A stretch of DNA of 28,841 nucleotides from a virus, in IMG/VR virus record IMGVR_UViG_3300009149_000200, positions 1 through 28,841 of that record; one strand, written 5' to 3'. The position numbers and the translations under genes were made by a program. The notes under the pieces were generated by a model. That model ran no database searches. It was given only the letters and a program-made list of their open reading frames with translations, and was not told the origin of the DNA. Shown piece after piece: positions 21,154 to 28,841 of this stretch (the first letter of the stretch is position 1; the number at the start of each line of letters is the position of its first letter).

Positions 21154-23538
21154 ATGAAACCAGTCCTTATTGTAGAACATTGTATGGACGGACTAAAACC
21201 ATTAAACGAATCAACCAAAAAAAAAGGTGATTATATTTTAGGTGGGACATTCACAGAATTTAATGTCAAAAATAGAAACGACAGAGTATATACTGCTGAA
21301 AAGTTTATCCCCCATTTAAATGAATTATTAGAACGTAAAAAAACCCTTGGTGTTGTTTATGGTGAATTTGACCATCCAGATGTTTTTGACACATCACTAT
21401 CAAGAGTTTCACACACAATCCAAAACGCTCAATATGTTAAAGAAAGTAACATAGTAACAGGCGAAATCAGATTGCTTAATACCCATTGGGGTAAAGAGGC
21501 GAAAGCACTTGTTGATGATGGTTGTCCTATTTTTGTATCAAGTAGAGCCGCAGGTATCACAGAATCTAATGGTACAGTAACTGTAAAAAAATTATTTACG
21601 TATGATGCCGTTGCTGATCCAGGCTTTAGTTCAGCAAGAATGGAAGTTAAATCTTTAAACGAAAGTTTAGGATTTAATCAAAAATCTAACTTTAGGATAT
21701 ATGATATATCCGATGAGTCAAAAATTAACGAATTATTTGAAATGAATGACAATTTTGTAACAAAAGACCAAATGCTTGAGTATTCAAATTATCTAACAGA
21801 AGAAATCGAAAAATTCAAAGGTGCCATTAATGAATCCATTAAGGATAAAGGTAAATTTGAACCTAAAAAGTTAGATTCAATGCTAGAGTATTATGAAAAC
21901 TTACAAGTACAACAAACAAAAATTGGACAATATCTTGATTATTTAGCTGAAAAGCTACAATTTGTTGTTAATGAGAATGTTGAATTGAAAAAAACTGCAA
22001 CCGACTTAATCAAGCATAACGATTATCTTGCTGAAAATTTAGAAAAAGTAGGAAACTATACTGAATATATAGCTGAAAACTTAGATAAAAATATTGATTA
22101 TGGTAAATATATTGCAGAAACACTAGACAAAAATATCGATTTTTCTGAGTACATCGCAGAGCATGTTGATAAAAATATCAAATACTCTGAATATATAGCA
22201 GAGAATCTTGATAAAAACATTGATTATTCTGAGTACATCGCTGAAAACTTGGATAACTCAATTGATTATTCTAAATATTTAGCTGAAAACTTGGACAATT
22301 CTATTGTTTATTCAGAGTATGTTGCTGAAAATTTAGATAATAATATTGCATACTCAGAATATATAGCTGAAAATTTAGATAATAATATTGCATACTCAGA
22401 ATATATAGCAGAGCATGTTGATAATAATATTTCTTATTCAGAATATATTGCTGAGAATCTTGATGATTCAATGGCATATACTAATTATATCGCTGAAAGT
22501 TTAGATAAAACAATTGAAAGTGGAAAACTTTTAACTGAAAAACTAAAAGGTGATAAAGTTCTTGAAAACTTCGAATTTGTAAATGAAGAAGGTGAAATTG
22601 ACGTTACTCAATTTTATGATGAAGAACCTACCGCAGCCGCTGCTGCTCCTGCACCTGCTGGTGAAGAAGTAGTTGAACAACCTGTAGTAGATGGTGATGC
22701 CCCAGTTGAAGACTTACCAGTTGAAACTGAACTTCCAACAGAAGAAATACCAAGTGAAGAAGAATTACCAATTGAAGAACCTATTGATGGTGAAGAAGAA
22801 TTGTTAGGTGAAGAAGAAGTAGATGGTATGCCAAGCCCAGGTGAAGTTGTTGCAGTTGGAGATAAAACAGGTGAAGTTATGGCAACTAATGCTCAGACAG
22901 GAATTGTTGTTGTTAAATTAGATACAGTTGACCAAGAAGGAGTACAACAAGAAGTTGAAGTACATGAATCTAAAGTTACTAGATTAAGCAGCAAAGTTAC
23001 TATGATAGAAAAATCGTTAAAAGAAAATTTAAATACCCTTATTCTTGAAACCAAAAAAAGAAAGGCTTCAGAACAAGATCAACCTCATTTCTTGATGTTC
23101 TTAACAGAGAAAAGAAAAGCTGCATATTACGCACTTTCAAATGAAGATAAAACCAAGGTAAAACTTGCTTTAAATGAAAATATTGGTAAATATACTAGCG
23201 AAATGCAAGTCATTACAATAATGAACGAAGCATTATCTCCAAAAAGAAAATCATTTGATGAATTATTACTTGATGCAATGCCATCAGACCTTAAACCAAT
23301 TTGGGAAAAGTTAGACACAAATGTTCAATCACAAATGTTGTCAACTTCAAGGTTATTCCCTGCTCTTGATTCAGTACAAAAATTTGAGAGTTTCTGGTAC
23401 AGTAGAAATTTAGAAAGGTTAACAAAAGAAAAACCTTCGAAGCAGTTAATTACTGAAAACCGTATAGTTGATGGTTCAAAACTTAGTGAATCTCAATTAG
23501 ATCGTTTTAAAAATGTATTTGATAAATTGAATTCTTAA
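21154..23538 (+). CDS. 21-22: Prohead protease-scaffold fusion (T4 gp21 + gp22)
   Basis: A 794-residue protein joining two T4 functions. Residues 1-165 are the maturation protease: GGTFTEFNVKNRNDRVY, H74 in VYGEFDHPD, H87 in RVSHTIQN and the serine pair S129-S130 in IFVSSRAAG, matching the Ser-His-His type of herpesvirus/T4 prohead proteases. Residues 170-300 are helical. Residues 302-455 are eleven exact 14-residue repeats of the Y-S-E-Y-I-A-E-N-L-D type, a coiled coil. A P/E-rich linker follows (about 490-560), then a small barrel (GEVVAVGDKTGEVMATN, IVVVKLDTVDQ), and a helical end. T4 keeps these as two genes. The fusion would place one protease per scaffold chain, and the protein probably digests itself. 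The gene is followed by gp23. Confidence 0.9.
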   Translation: MKPVLIVEHCMDGLKPLNESTKKKGDYILGGTFTEFNVKNRNDRVYTAEKFIPHLNELLERKKTLGVVYGEFDHPDVFDTSLSRVSHTIQNAQYVKESNIVTGEIRLLNTHWGKEAKALVDDGCPIFVSSRAAGITESNGTVTVKKLFTYDAVADPGFSSARMEVKSLNESLGFNQKSNFRIYDISDESKINELFEMNDNFVTKDQMLEYSNYLTEEIEKFKGAINESIKDKGKFEPKKLDSMLEYYENLQVQQTKIGQYLDYLAEKLQFVVNENVELKKTATDLIKHNDYLAENLEKVGNYTEYIAENLDKNIDYGKYIAETLDKNIDFSEYIAEHVDKNIKYSEYIAENLDKNIDYSEYIAENLDNSIDYSKYLAENLDNSIVYSEYVAENLDNNIAYSEYIAENLDNNIAYSEYIAEHVDNNISYSEYIAENLDDSMAYTNYIAESLDKTIESGKLLTEKLKGDKVLENFEFVNEEGEIDVTQFYDEEPTAAAAAPAPAGEEVVEQPVVDGDAPVEDLPVETELPTEEIPSEEELPIEEPIDGEEELLGEEEVDGMPSPGEVVAVGDKTGEVMATNAQTGIVVVKLDTVDQEGVQQEVEVHESKVTRLSSKVTMIEKSLKENLNTLILETKKRKASEQDQPHFLMFLTEKRKAAYYALSNEDKTKVKLALNENIGKYTSEMQVITIMNEALSPKRKSFDELLLDAMPSDLKPIWEKLDTNVQSQMLSTSRLFPALDSVQKFESFWYSRNLERLTKEKPSKQLITENRIVDGSKLSESQLDRFKNVFDKLNS
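22057..22518 (+). repeat. Eleven 42-nt repeats in the scaffold part
   Basis: Eleven units of exactly 42 nt encode the pattern Y-[ST]-[EK]-Y-[IVL]-A-E-[NTHS]-[LV]-D-[KND]. All units keep A-E; nine have I-A-E. A related but 13-residue unit (NDYLAENLEKVGN) precedes and SGKLLTEKLK follows. This is a protein-coding repeat, not a CRISPR array. Confidence 0.95.
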
Positions 23539-23588
23539 AAATAGAAAAAAATGACATTTTTAAAAGAATATATATCAATACAAAAATA

Positions 23589-23603
23589 AAGACAAAATGT
23601 CTT
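23589..23603 (+). promoter_or_regulatory. Leader hairpin before the major capsid gene
   Basis: aagaca (23589-23594) and tgtctt (23598-23603) form a 6-bp stem with an AAA loop, 18 nt before the gp23 ATG. No T-run follows, so it is a leader structure rather than a terminator and may stabilise the message. gaatatatatcaat at about 23566-23579 upstream is a weaker late-type element. Confidence 0.45.
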
Positions 23604-23621
23604 AAAAAAATAAAATAAAAA

Positions 23622-25451
23622 ATGAATTTAATAATTGACAATCAAAAAGCTATCGCTAAATGGAAACCAGTATTGGAAGCTCTAGGTGTAGAAGATCCTT
23701 CTAGACAAAAGTGGATGGCAGAGTATGCAGAAATGCACTCATTAAATGAAAATGTTGCTTATAGTACATTAGGTAACATTAATGGTATGGGAGCTGTACA
23801 AGCAGCACAGCCAGCAGGAACTCCAGGTTTAGTTTGGGGTGACTACGGTGCTGGAACAGCTGGTGGAATCGGTTCTGGTGATATCGGACAAAACTTACTT
23901 CCTGTGAGTATGAAAATTGCTGCTCAAACTATCGGTCTTGACTTGGTAGCTGTTAAACCAGCATCATCGCCAAAAGTTGACTTACTATTCGTAGATTTCA
24001 AATATGATAATCTTGATGACTCAACTCTTAAAGATGAAAGACCAATTATGTTCCAATTGAACTTAGCTTCTGGACTTTCAACTCTTAATACTGCATTAAA
24101 AGCAGCTATGGCAACTAAATTAGATGCTAATTCACAACCAGTAAGAGAAAAAGTAGGTGGTTTAACTAATCCTCTATATATTCACTTATCAGGGGGTACT
24201 TTTACAGTTAATATTGCTAATACAACAGGTACTTTAGCTGCATATTTTGATATTGCTCCTACTGCTGGTGCATCATCAATTCAAGGTTTTGACCCAACAT
24301 TAACTAATTATCCAGCTAATGGCGCAACTCCTAAAAAAGAAGGTTGGATGGAGTTTTTAGGTTGGTCTCGTATCAATGGATATCCAATGTTTAGAGTATT
24401 TAGACAATTTAACACAGGTGCTAATAACGCTGGATTTGGTTTTATTGATGATAGAAATACTTTCCCAACAGCAGCTTATTCAATCGCTGAAATGTTAAAT
24501 GATGGAGTTGTGATGGAAATTGCAACAACTGCTTCTGTGATTACTCCTGTATCTTTAACAGGTGCTACTATTGATTTGGTATCATTGTTAGAAGATCATA
24601 TTCCTGGTTTTTCAGCAGGTTGGTACATGAACAAACCTATGACTAGAGACGAGGACGAAAGAACTTATCCTAATTCAATTGGACCAGATATTTTCACTAA
24701 AACTATTCAAGTTGGTGACGTTGAAATCACTTCTTCATTGAAGAGAACTCAAATTGAGGATATCAAAGCAGCTACTGGAATGGATATCGTACAAAAATTA
24801 GAATCAGTATTGGTTAATGAACTTACTCAAACTATTTCTAAACAAATTGTAGCTAAAGTAACAGAACTTGCTGATAAAAATAGAATTGCATGGACTACTC
24901 CTAAAGATGGTTCTGGTGTTTCTAAATTTGACTTCAACGTTGATACTTACTTAGCAGTTGGTGCAGCTACCCCTGGTGGTGAAACAACTCATTCAATCCA
25001 AAGAAAACTTATTGCTAAAATCAATAACGCTTCTAACTTTATTGCAACTGAAGGTCGTGTAGGACCAGCTCAATACCTTGTGACTAACGGTAACTTAGCT
25101 TCCGTGATTCAAGATGTTGCTGGATATACAATTAACCCAGTTAAAGCAAACTTAAATGCAAACGGACAATTATTCCCTATGGGTAATGTTGGAAATGTTT
25201 CAATATATGTTGATCCTTATCAAAGATGGGATGATAACAGAATCTTCTTAGGAAGAAAAAATAGTGTTGAACAACCAGGTTTAGTATTCGTACCTTACTT
25301 GATGGCTCAATCAATTCAACTTATCTCTGAAGCAACATGGGCACCTAGAATGCTTATTAGAAGTCGTTATGCAGTCGCAGATATTGGGTTCTTCCCTTGG
25401 AAGCAATTCATGACCATAAATGTAACAGACACCGCTGGTGTACTTATCTAA
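23622..25451 (+). CDS. 23: Major capsid protein (T4 gp23-like)
   Basis: A 609-residue HK97-fold shell protein. The start NQKAIAKWKPVLEALGVED matches the gp23 N-terminus (K-W-K-P-[VL]-L-E). A G/A-rich section (GTAGGIGSGDIGQNLLPVSMKIAAQTIGLDLVAVKP) corresponds to the N-arm and to the start of the main domain. Typical C-terminal parts follow: KRTQIEDIKAATGMDIVQKLESVLVNELTQTISKQIV, the ISRKLI-like SIQRKLIAKINNASN, and the end APRMLIRSRYAVADIGFFPWKQF. Residue 43 closes an L-N-E (SLNENVAYS), a good candidate for the maturation cut. At 609 residues it is longer than T4 gp23 (521), with the extra length at about 150-330. Codon use is less A/T-biased than in the neighbours, as expected for a highly expressed gene. 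Confidence 0.95.
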   Translation: MNLIIDNQKAIAKWKPVLEALGVEDPSRQKWMAEYAEMHSLNENVAYSTLGNINGMGAVQAAQPAGTPGLVWGDYGAGTAGGIGSGDIGQNLLPVSMKIAAQTIGLDLVAVKPASSPKVDLLFVDFKYDNLDDSTLKDERPIMFQLNLASGLSTLNTALKAAMATKLDANSQPVREKVGGLTNPLYIHLSGGTFTVNIANTTGTLAAYFDIAPTAGASSIQGFDPTLTNYPANGATPKKEGWMEFLGWSRINGYPMFRVFRQFNTGANNAGFGFIDDRNTFPTAAYSIAEMLNDGVVMEIATTASVITPVSLTGATIDLVSLLEDHIPGFSAGWYMNKPMTRDEDERTYPNSIGPDIFTKTIQVGDVEITSSLKRTQIEDIKAATGMDIVQKLESVLVNELTQTISKQIVAKVTELADKNRIAWTTPKDGSGVSKFDFNVDTYLAVGAATPGGETTHSIQRKLIAKINNASNFIATEGRVGPAQYLVTNGNLASVIQDVAGYTINPVKANLNANGQLFPMGNVGNVSIYVDPYQRWDDNRIFLGRKNSVEQPGLVFVPYLMAQSIQLISEATWAPRMLIRSRYAVADIGFFPWKQFMTINVTDTAGVLI

Positions 25452-25478
25452 TAGATAATAACTTACATATAATAAAAG

Positions 25479-25507
25479 AAAGAGAGTATTTATACTCTCT
25501 TTTTTTA
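25479..25507 (+). terminator. Terminator of the major capsid gene
   Basis: aaagagagta (25479-25488) and tactctcttt (25493-25502) form a 10-bp stem with a TTTA loop, followed by more T. It separates the head genes from the endonuclease-like genes that follow. Confidence 0.87.
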
Positions 25508-25526
25508 TATGAAAAAATTAAACTTA

Positions 25527-25545
25527 TCAGTAAAAATCCAATATA
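25527..25545 (+). repeat. 19-nt direct repeat, left copy
   Basis: tcagtaaaaatccaatata here recurs exactly at 26515-26533. The preceding aactt and following caat are also shared with few changes, giving about 30 nt of similarity. The copies flank the gene at 25573-26496. Confidence 0.75.
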
Positions 25546-25572
25546 AGCAATAGAATAAATAATATATACATA

Positions 25573-26496
25573 ATGGGAAAAAAATTAACAGAAATTGAAT
25601 TAATCAACAAATCTAATATTATTCACAATTTTAAATATAAAATTAATTTTAATGGGTATACTAATATAAAAGATAAAGTAGTAATAACGTGTCCTAACCA
25701 TGGGAATTTTAAGCAAATAATGTCAGACCATTTAAATGGTCGTGGGTGTTCGATATGTGCGGTTGAAAAAAACACAACAAAAAAAAGAAATAATATTAAA
25801 GAACTTATAAATAGAGCAAATAAAATACACGATAGTTCATATATTTATAATTTAAATGAGCATAAATCTATGCATGATAATGTTGATATATTATGCCAAA
25901 AACATGGAATTTTCAATATGTCATTACATTCACATATAAATAAAAAAAGAGGGTGTAAAAAATGTGCAATAGAAAAAGTTACCATGACAAAATCAGAATT
26001 TATACAAATAGCAAATAAAATTCATAATAATAAATATGATTATAGTAAAGTTAATTATATTAATGGTAGGACAAAAATTATTATAATATGTCCAGAACAT
26101 AGTGATTTTTTACAACTACCACGTGATCATATAAATAAAAAAAACGGTTGTCCAATTTGCAATGAATCAAAAGGAGAAAGGTTGATATCTATATTATTAG
26201 ATAATTATAATATTAAATATGTCCCACAAAAATCATTTTTTGATTTAAAGTATAGAGGTTTATTATATTTTGAATTTTATTTACCAGAATTGAATATGTG
26301 TATAGAATTCGATGGTGAACATCATTTTAAACCTATCACATATTGGGGGGGTGATAAAACATTTAAATTGGTTAAAAAGAGAGATAAGTTAAAAAATGAT
26401 TATTGTAAATTAAAAAATATCCCATTATTAAGAATATCCCATAAAGATTCAGAATCTAAAATTGAATATGATATTTTATATTTTATAAAAAAATAG
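25573..26496 (+). CDS. Homing-endonuclease-like protein with triple zinc module
   Basis: A 307-residue protein. Three repeats of about 67 residues each end in a C-P-x-H-G...H...G-C-x-x-C zinc module: C40/H43/C59/C62, C108/H111/C128/C131, C173/H176/C193/C196 (the DUF723 pattern). The C-terminal nuclease domain has F-E-F-Y-L-P-E (233-239), I-E-F-D-G-E-H-H (244-251) and K-K-R-D-K-L-K-N-D-Y-C (268-278), the layout of Vsr-like EDxHD homing endonucleases. It follows the gp23 terminator and a 19-nt direct repeat. The ATG lies just behind an ataatatatac element. Mobile, self-spreading function is inferred from family knowledge. Confidence 0.85.
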   Translation: MGKKLTEIELINKSNIIHNFKYKINFNGYTNIKDKVVITCPNHGNFKQIMSDHLNGRGCSICAVEKNTTKKRNNIKELINRANKIHDSSYIYNLNEHKSMHDNVDILCQKHGIFNMSLHSHINKKRGCKKCAIEKVTMTKSEFIQIANKIHNNKYDYSKVNYINGRTKIIIICPEHSDFLQLPRDHINKKNGCPICNESKGERLISILLDNYNIKYVPQKSFFDLKYRGLLYFEFYLPELNMCIEFDGEHHFKPITYWGGDKTFKLVKKRDKLKNDYCKLKNIPLLRISHKDSESKIEYDILYFIKK

Positions 26497-26514
26497 ATTT
26501 CTTTGTACAACTTC

Positions 26515-26533
26515 TCAGTAAAAATCCAATATA
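26515..26533 (+). repeat. 19-nt direct repeat, right copy
   Basis: The exact second copy of the repeat at 25527-25545; it lies between the two endonuclease-like genes. Confidence 0.75.
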
Positions 26534-26547
26534 TACAATGAAATATT

Positions 26548-26557
26548 TTATATATAA
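26548..26557 (+). promoter_or_regulatory. Late-promoter-like element TTATATATAA
   Basis: A full match to the recurrent element, 14 nt before the ATG at 26572. Confidence 0.5.
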
Positions 26558-26571
26558 ATAAAGAACCATAA

Positions 26572-27597
26572 ATGATAATTTCAAAATACATAGACGTTAA
26601 AATATCAAATAAGAATTTAAAATTTTATAAAAATTTTTTTCCATTATCTAAATCAGGTGATATTATTAATGTTGATGTTAATATATTATCTAAAGGCTCA
26701 AAACAGAAAATTAAAGTTAAGTGTGATGTTTGTGAGGTGGAAAAAGAAATGTGTTTTAAAGATTATATAAGAATTACTAAAAATGATAATAAATATTTCT
26801 GTTTAAAATGTAAAAATATCAAAACATTAAAAACAGTACAAGATAAATATAATGTAGAAAATGTTTTTCAATTAGATGAAATAAAAATAAAATCAAAAAA
26901 TACATGTAATGAAAAATATGGGGTGGGTTTTTATCAACAAACTGAACATTTTAAAAATAAAGTAAAAAATACTAATATTGAAAAATATGGTGTTGAATTT
27001 CCAATGCAATCGAATAAAATTAAAAATAAAAGTATACATAAACCAACATTAGACAGTATTAATAAAATGAAATCTACTTGTAGTACAAATTACTCGAAAA
27101 TATTTATTGACAAATCAAATATTATACATGGTAATAAATATGATTATTCCTATTGTGATTATATTAATATGAATACAAAAGTTATTATAAAATGTCCTAT
27201 TCATGGAAAATTTAATCAAAGACCAAAAGATCATATACATTCTAGTCAAGGTTGTCCAATATGTAAACAATCTAAGGGCGAGTTAATGATAACTAATTAT
27301 TTAAAATCTCATAATATTGAATTTGTTACCCAAAAAACGTTTAAAGATTGTATAAATAAAAAAATGTTACCGTTTGATTTTTATTTACAAAAATTTAATT
27401 TATGTGTTGAATTTGATGGGGAACATCACTTTAGATCTATTGAATTTTTTGGTGGAGATAAAAGTTTTAAAAAACGAAAATTATTAGATAATATTAAAAA
27501 TAAATATTGTAGTGATAATAACATATTATTACTGAGAATAAAATATACAGATGATATTATTAATATTATTGATTCGTATATTAATAAAATAATTTAA
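26572..27597 (+). CDS. Chimeric homing-endonuclease-like protein
   Basis: A 341-residue protein built from two families. Residues 1-155 match the start of the 19328 type: C51, C54, C77 and C80 as zinc ribbon, then three K-Y-[NG]-V repeats (92-152). From about residue 175 it matches the end of the 25573 type: KSNIIHGNKYDYS, one C-P-x-H-G...G-C-P-I-C module (C208/H211/C228/C231), then P-F-D-F-Y-L and V-E-F-D-G-E-H-H-F (279-287). It lacks the GNAT-like part. Domain exchange between two mobile endonuclease families explains this best. The partial gene at 27610 starts 12 nt after its stop. Confidence 0.83.
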   Translation: MIISKYIDVKISNKNLKFYKNFFPLSKSGDIINVDVNILSKGSKQKIKVKCDVCEVEKEMCFKDYIRITKNDNKYFCLKCKNIKTLKTVQDKYNVENVFQLDEIKIKSKNTCNEKYGVGFYQQTEHFKNKVKNTNIEKYGVEFPMQSNKIKNKSIHKPTLDSINKMKSTCSTNYSKIFIDKSNIIHGNKYDYSYCDYINMNTKVIIKCPIHGKFNQRPKDHIHSSQGCPICKQSKGELMITNYLKSHNIEFVTQKTFKDCINKKMLPFDFYLQKFNLCVEFDGEHHFRSIEFFGGDKSFKKRKLLDNIKNKYCSDNNILLLRIKYTDDIINIIDSYINKII

Positions 27598-27609
27598 ATA
27601 AAAAATAAT

Positions 27610-28841
27610 ATGATAATAACAAAAGAAGTTAAAGTACGAGTGGTACCTAAAAATATTGAATTATATAAAAAATTAGGTTATGATGTAAATATAAATAAAG
27701 ATATAATTGTTAAAATTGAAGATTTACCATTAAACTCAAGAAAAATAGTTAATGTTGAATGTGATAATTGTGGTAGTAAAAAAGATATTGGTTTTAATAA
27801 TTATATGACAGTTTTTAATAAAAAGAAAAAATATTATTGTTCTGATTGTAAAGGTGTAAGTATAAAAGATGGTGTTAATATAAAATATGGGGTAGATAAT
27901 GTTTTTCAATTAGATGATATTAAGAATAAAATAGTTAAAACATGTGTAAGTAAATATGGGGTTGAACACCACTTAAAAAATAAATATATTTTAGAAAAAC
28001 AAAAAAAAACAAATTTAGAAAGATATGGTGTAGAATATCAAATGCAAAATAAAGAAACATTAATTAAAAGTCAAGAGACAAATTTAAAAAAATATGGAAC
28101 TAAGTTTTCTTTTTTAAATAAAGATGTAAAAGAAAAAACAAAAAACACAAATTTAGAAAGATATGGTGTAGAACATCCATTTAAAAATATTGATGTAATA
28201 AATAAATCTATATTATCTAAATCTATTGGTATTTTGAAAAAATATAAGGAGTATAATTTAATAAAAATAGAAAATGATAAATATACAATATTTTGTGAAA
28301 AATGTAATAATAATTTTATTATTGATTCTCAAAATTTTAGAAATAGAATTAAATATAATACCATATTATGTACCAATTGCAATGAAATTGGTTCATATAC
28401 TAAAAGTGGATTAGAAATTCAACTTCAAGAATTTATAAAAGAATATTTTAATGATGAAATTGTTTTTGGTGATAGAAACATAATTAACCCATTAGAATTA
28501 GATATTTATCTACCTGAATTAAAAATAGCATTTGAATTTAATGGTGTATGGTGGCACAATGAACTATATAAGGATAATAATTATCACTTAAATAAAACTG
28601 AAGAATGTGAAAAAAATAATATCCAATTAATTCAAATTTGGGAAGATAATTGGACTCATAAACAAGATATCGTTAAATCAATGATATTGAACAAATTAGG
28701 AAAATCTGGTAGAATTTATGCTAGAAAAACTGAAGTTAAAGAAGTTACAGATAACAAATTAGTTAGAGATTTTCTTGATAAAAATCACTTACAAGGTATT
28801 GTTGGTTCTAAAGTTAAATTAGGATTGTTCTTTGATAATGA
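27610..28841 (+). CDS. Homing-endonuclease-like protein, third GNAT-type copy (cut by window end)
   Basis: The frame opens at ATG 27610 and runs 410 codons to the window edge without a stop. It begins MIITKEVKVRVVPK. A zinc ribbon (VECDNCGSKK and YYCSDCKG) is followed by five K-Y-G-[VT] or R-Y-G-V repeats, a second Cys pair set (FCEKCNNN, LCTNCNE), the nuclease domain (LELDIYLPELKIAFEFNGV, WWHNELYKD, IQIWEDNW), and the first part of the GNAT-like domain (FLDKNHLQGIVGSK, KLGLFFDN). It is closely related to 17703 and 19328, but on the other strand and on the other side of gp23. The missing end is expected to be about 140 residues. Confidence 0.85.
   Translation, partial: MIITKEVKVRVVPKNIELYKKLGYDVNINKDIIVKIEDLPLNSRKIVNVECDNCGSKKDIGFNNYMTVFNKKKKYYCSDCKGVSIKDGVNIKYGVDNVFQLDDIKNKIVKTCVSKYGVEHHLKNKYILEKQKKTNLERYGVEYQMQNKETLIKSQETNLKKYGTKFSFLNKDVKEKTKNTNLERYGVEHPFKNIDVINKSILSKSIGILKKYKEYNLIKIENDKYTIFCEKCNNNFIIDSQNFRNRIKYNTILCTNCNEIGSYTKSGLEIQLQEFIKEYFNDEIVFGDRNIINPLELDIYLPELKIAFEFNGVWWHNELYKDNNYHLNKTEECEKNNIQLIQIWEDNWTHKQDIVKSMILNKLGKSGRIYARKTEVKEVTDNKLVRDFLDKNHLQGIVGSKVKLGLFFDN

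Noticed and set aside
22057-22518. Regular 42-nt repeat as a possible CRISPR array
   Set aside because: The repeat is contiguous, has no spacers, is in frame and encodes a 14-residue protein repeat.

Overview
The window is a stretch of a large, very A+T-rich, T4-like contractile-tailed phage genome. Recognisable T4-type genes are the 5'-3' exonuclease (RNase H/FEN type), the clamp-loader ATPase gp44, tail-sheath stabiliser gp15, late sigma factor gp55, head-completion nuclease gp4, portal gp20, a prohead protease fused to a scaffold (gp21+gp22) and major capsid protein gp23. A Bacteroidota host is inferred from three things: the tmRNA has the G-E tag start and sequence context of that phylum, start codons sit behind A-rich leaders without Shine-Dalgarno sequences, and one promoter candidate matches TAnnTTTG.

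Layout. 1-820: the end of an upstream gene with a hairpin terminator, a small UVR-like gene and a phage-encoded tmRNA. 864-2478: two probable virion-associated genes, then an opposing small heat-shock protein. 2680-6526: a replication and metabolism block (exonuclease, gp44, small unknowns, a second damaged protease/scaffold locus, and an HldE/RfaE2-like nucleotidyltransferase). 6521-8473: a tightly packed minus-strand cassette of five small proteins. 8667-15044: gp15, an opposing unknown gene, a VWA-like protein, several small proteins, gp55 and gp4. 15089-25451: the head cluster gp20, two small core-type genes, gp21-22, gp23. It is split by two minus-strand homing-endonuclease-like genes (17703-20965) and followed by three more on the plus strand (25573 to the window end).

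How the parts fit. gp55 would direct late transcription. A repeated A/T element, close to TTWATATATAA, lies 14-37 nt upstream of virion and endonuclease genes and is the best late-promoter candidate. The protease-scaffold fusion carries eleven exact 14-residue repeats, nearly all with a Y-[IVL]-A-E core that matches the T4 gp21 cleavage consensus, so the scaffold appears built to be cut into small peptides. About a dozen small proteins begin with a short peptide of the type M-K-x-[IL]-K-x-[FY]-E, like the capsid-targeting peptide of T4 internal proteins. Many of them also end in K-Y-N-[LI].

Most notable: (1) the internal-protein-like family with shared N- and C-terminal tags; (2) a second locus at 4850-5514 that repeats the scaffold repeats and a protease-like domain in swapped order, broken at a run of ten A; (3) the tmRNA with a 28-codon tag ending in V-S-V-A instead of A-L-A-A; (4) modular, chimeric homing-endonuclease-like genes in the head cluster. 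All assignments come from reading the sequence; no database search was run.
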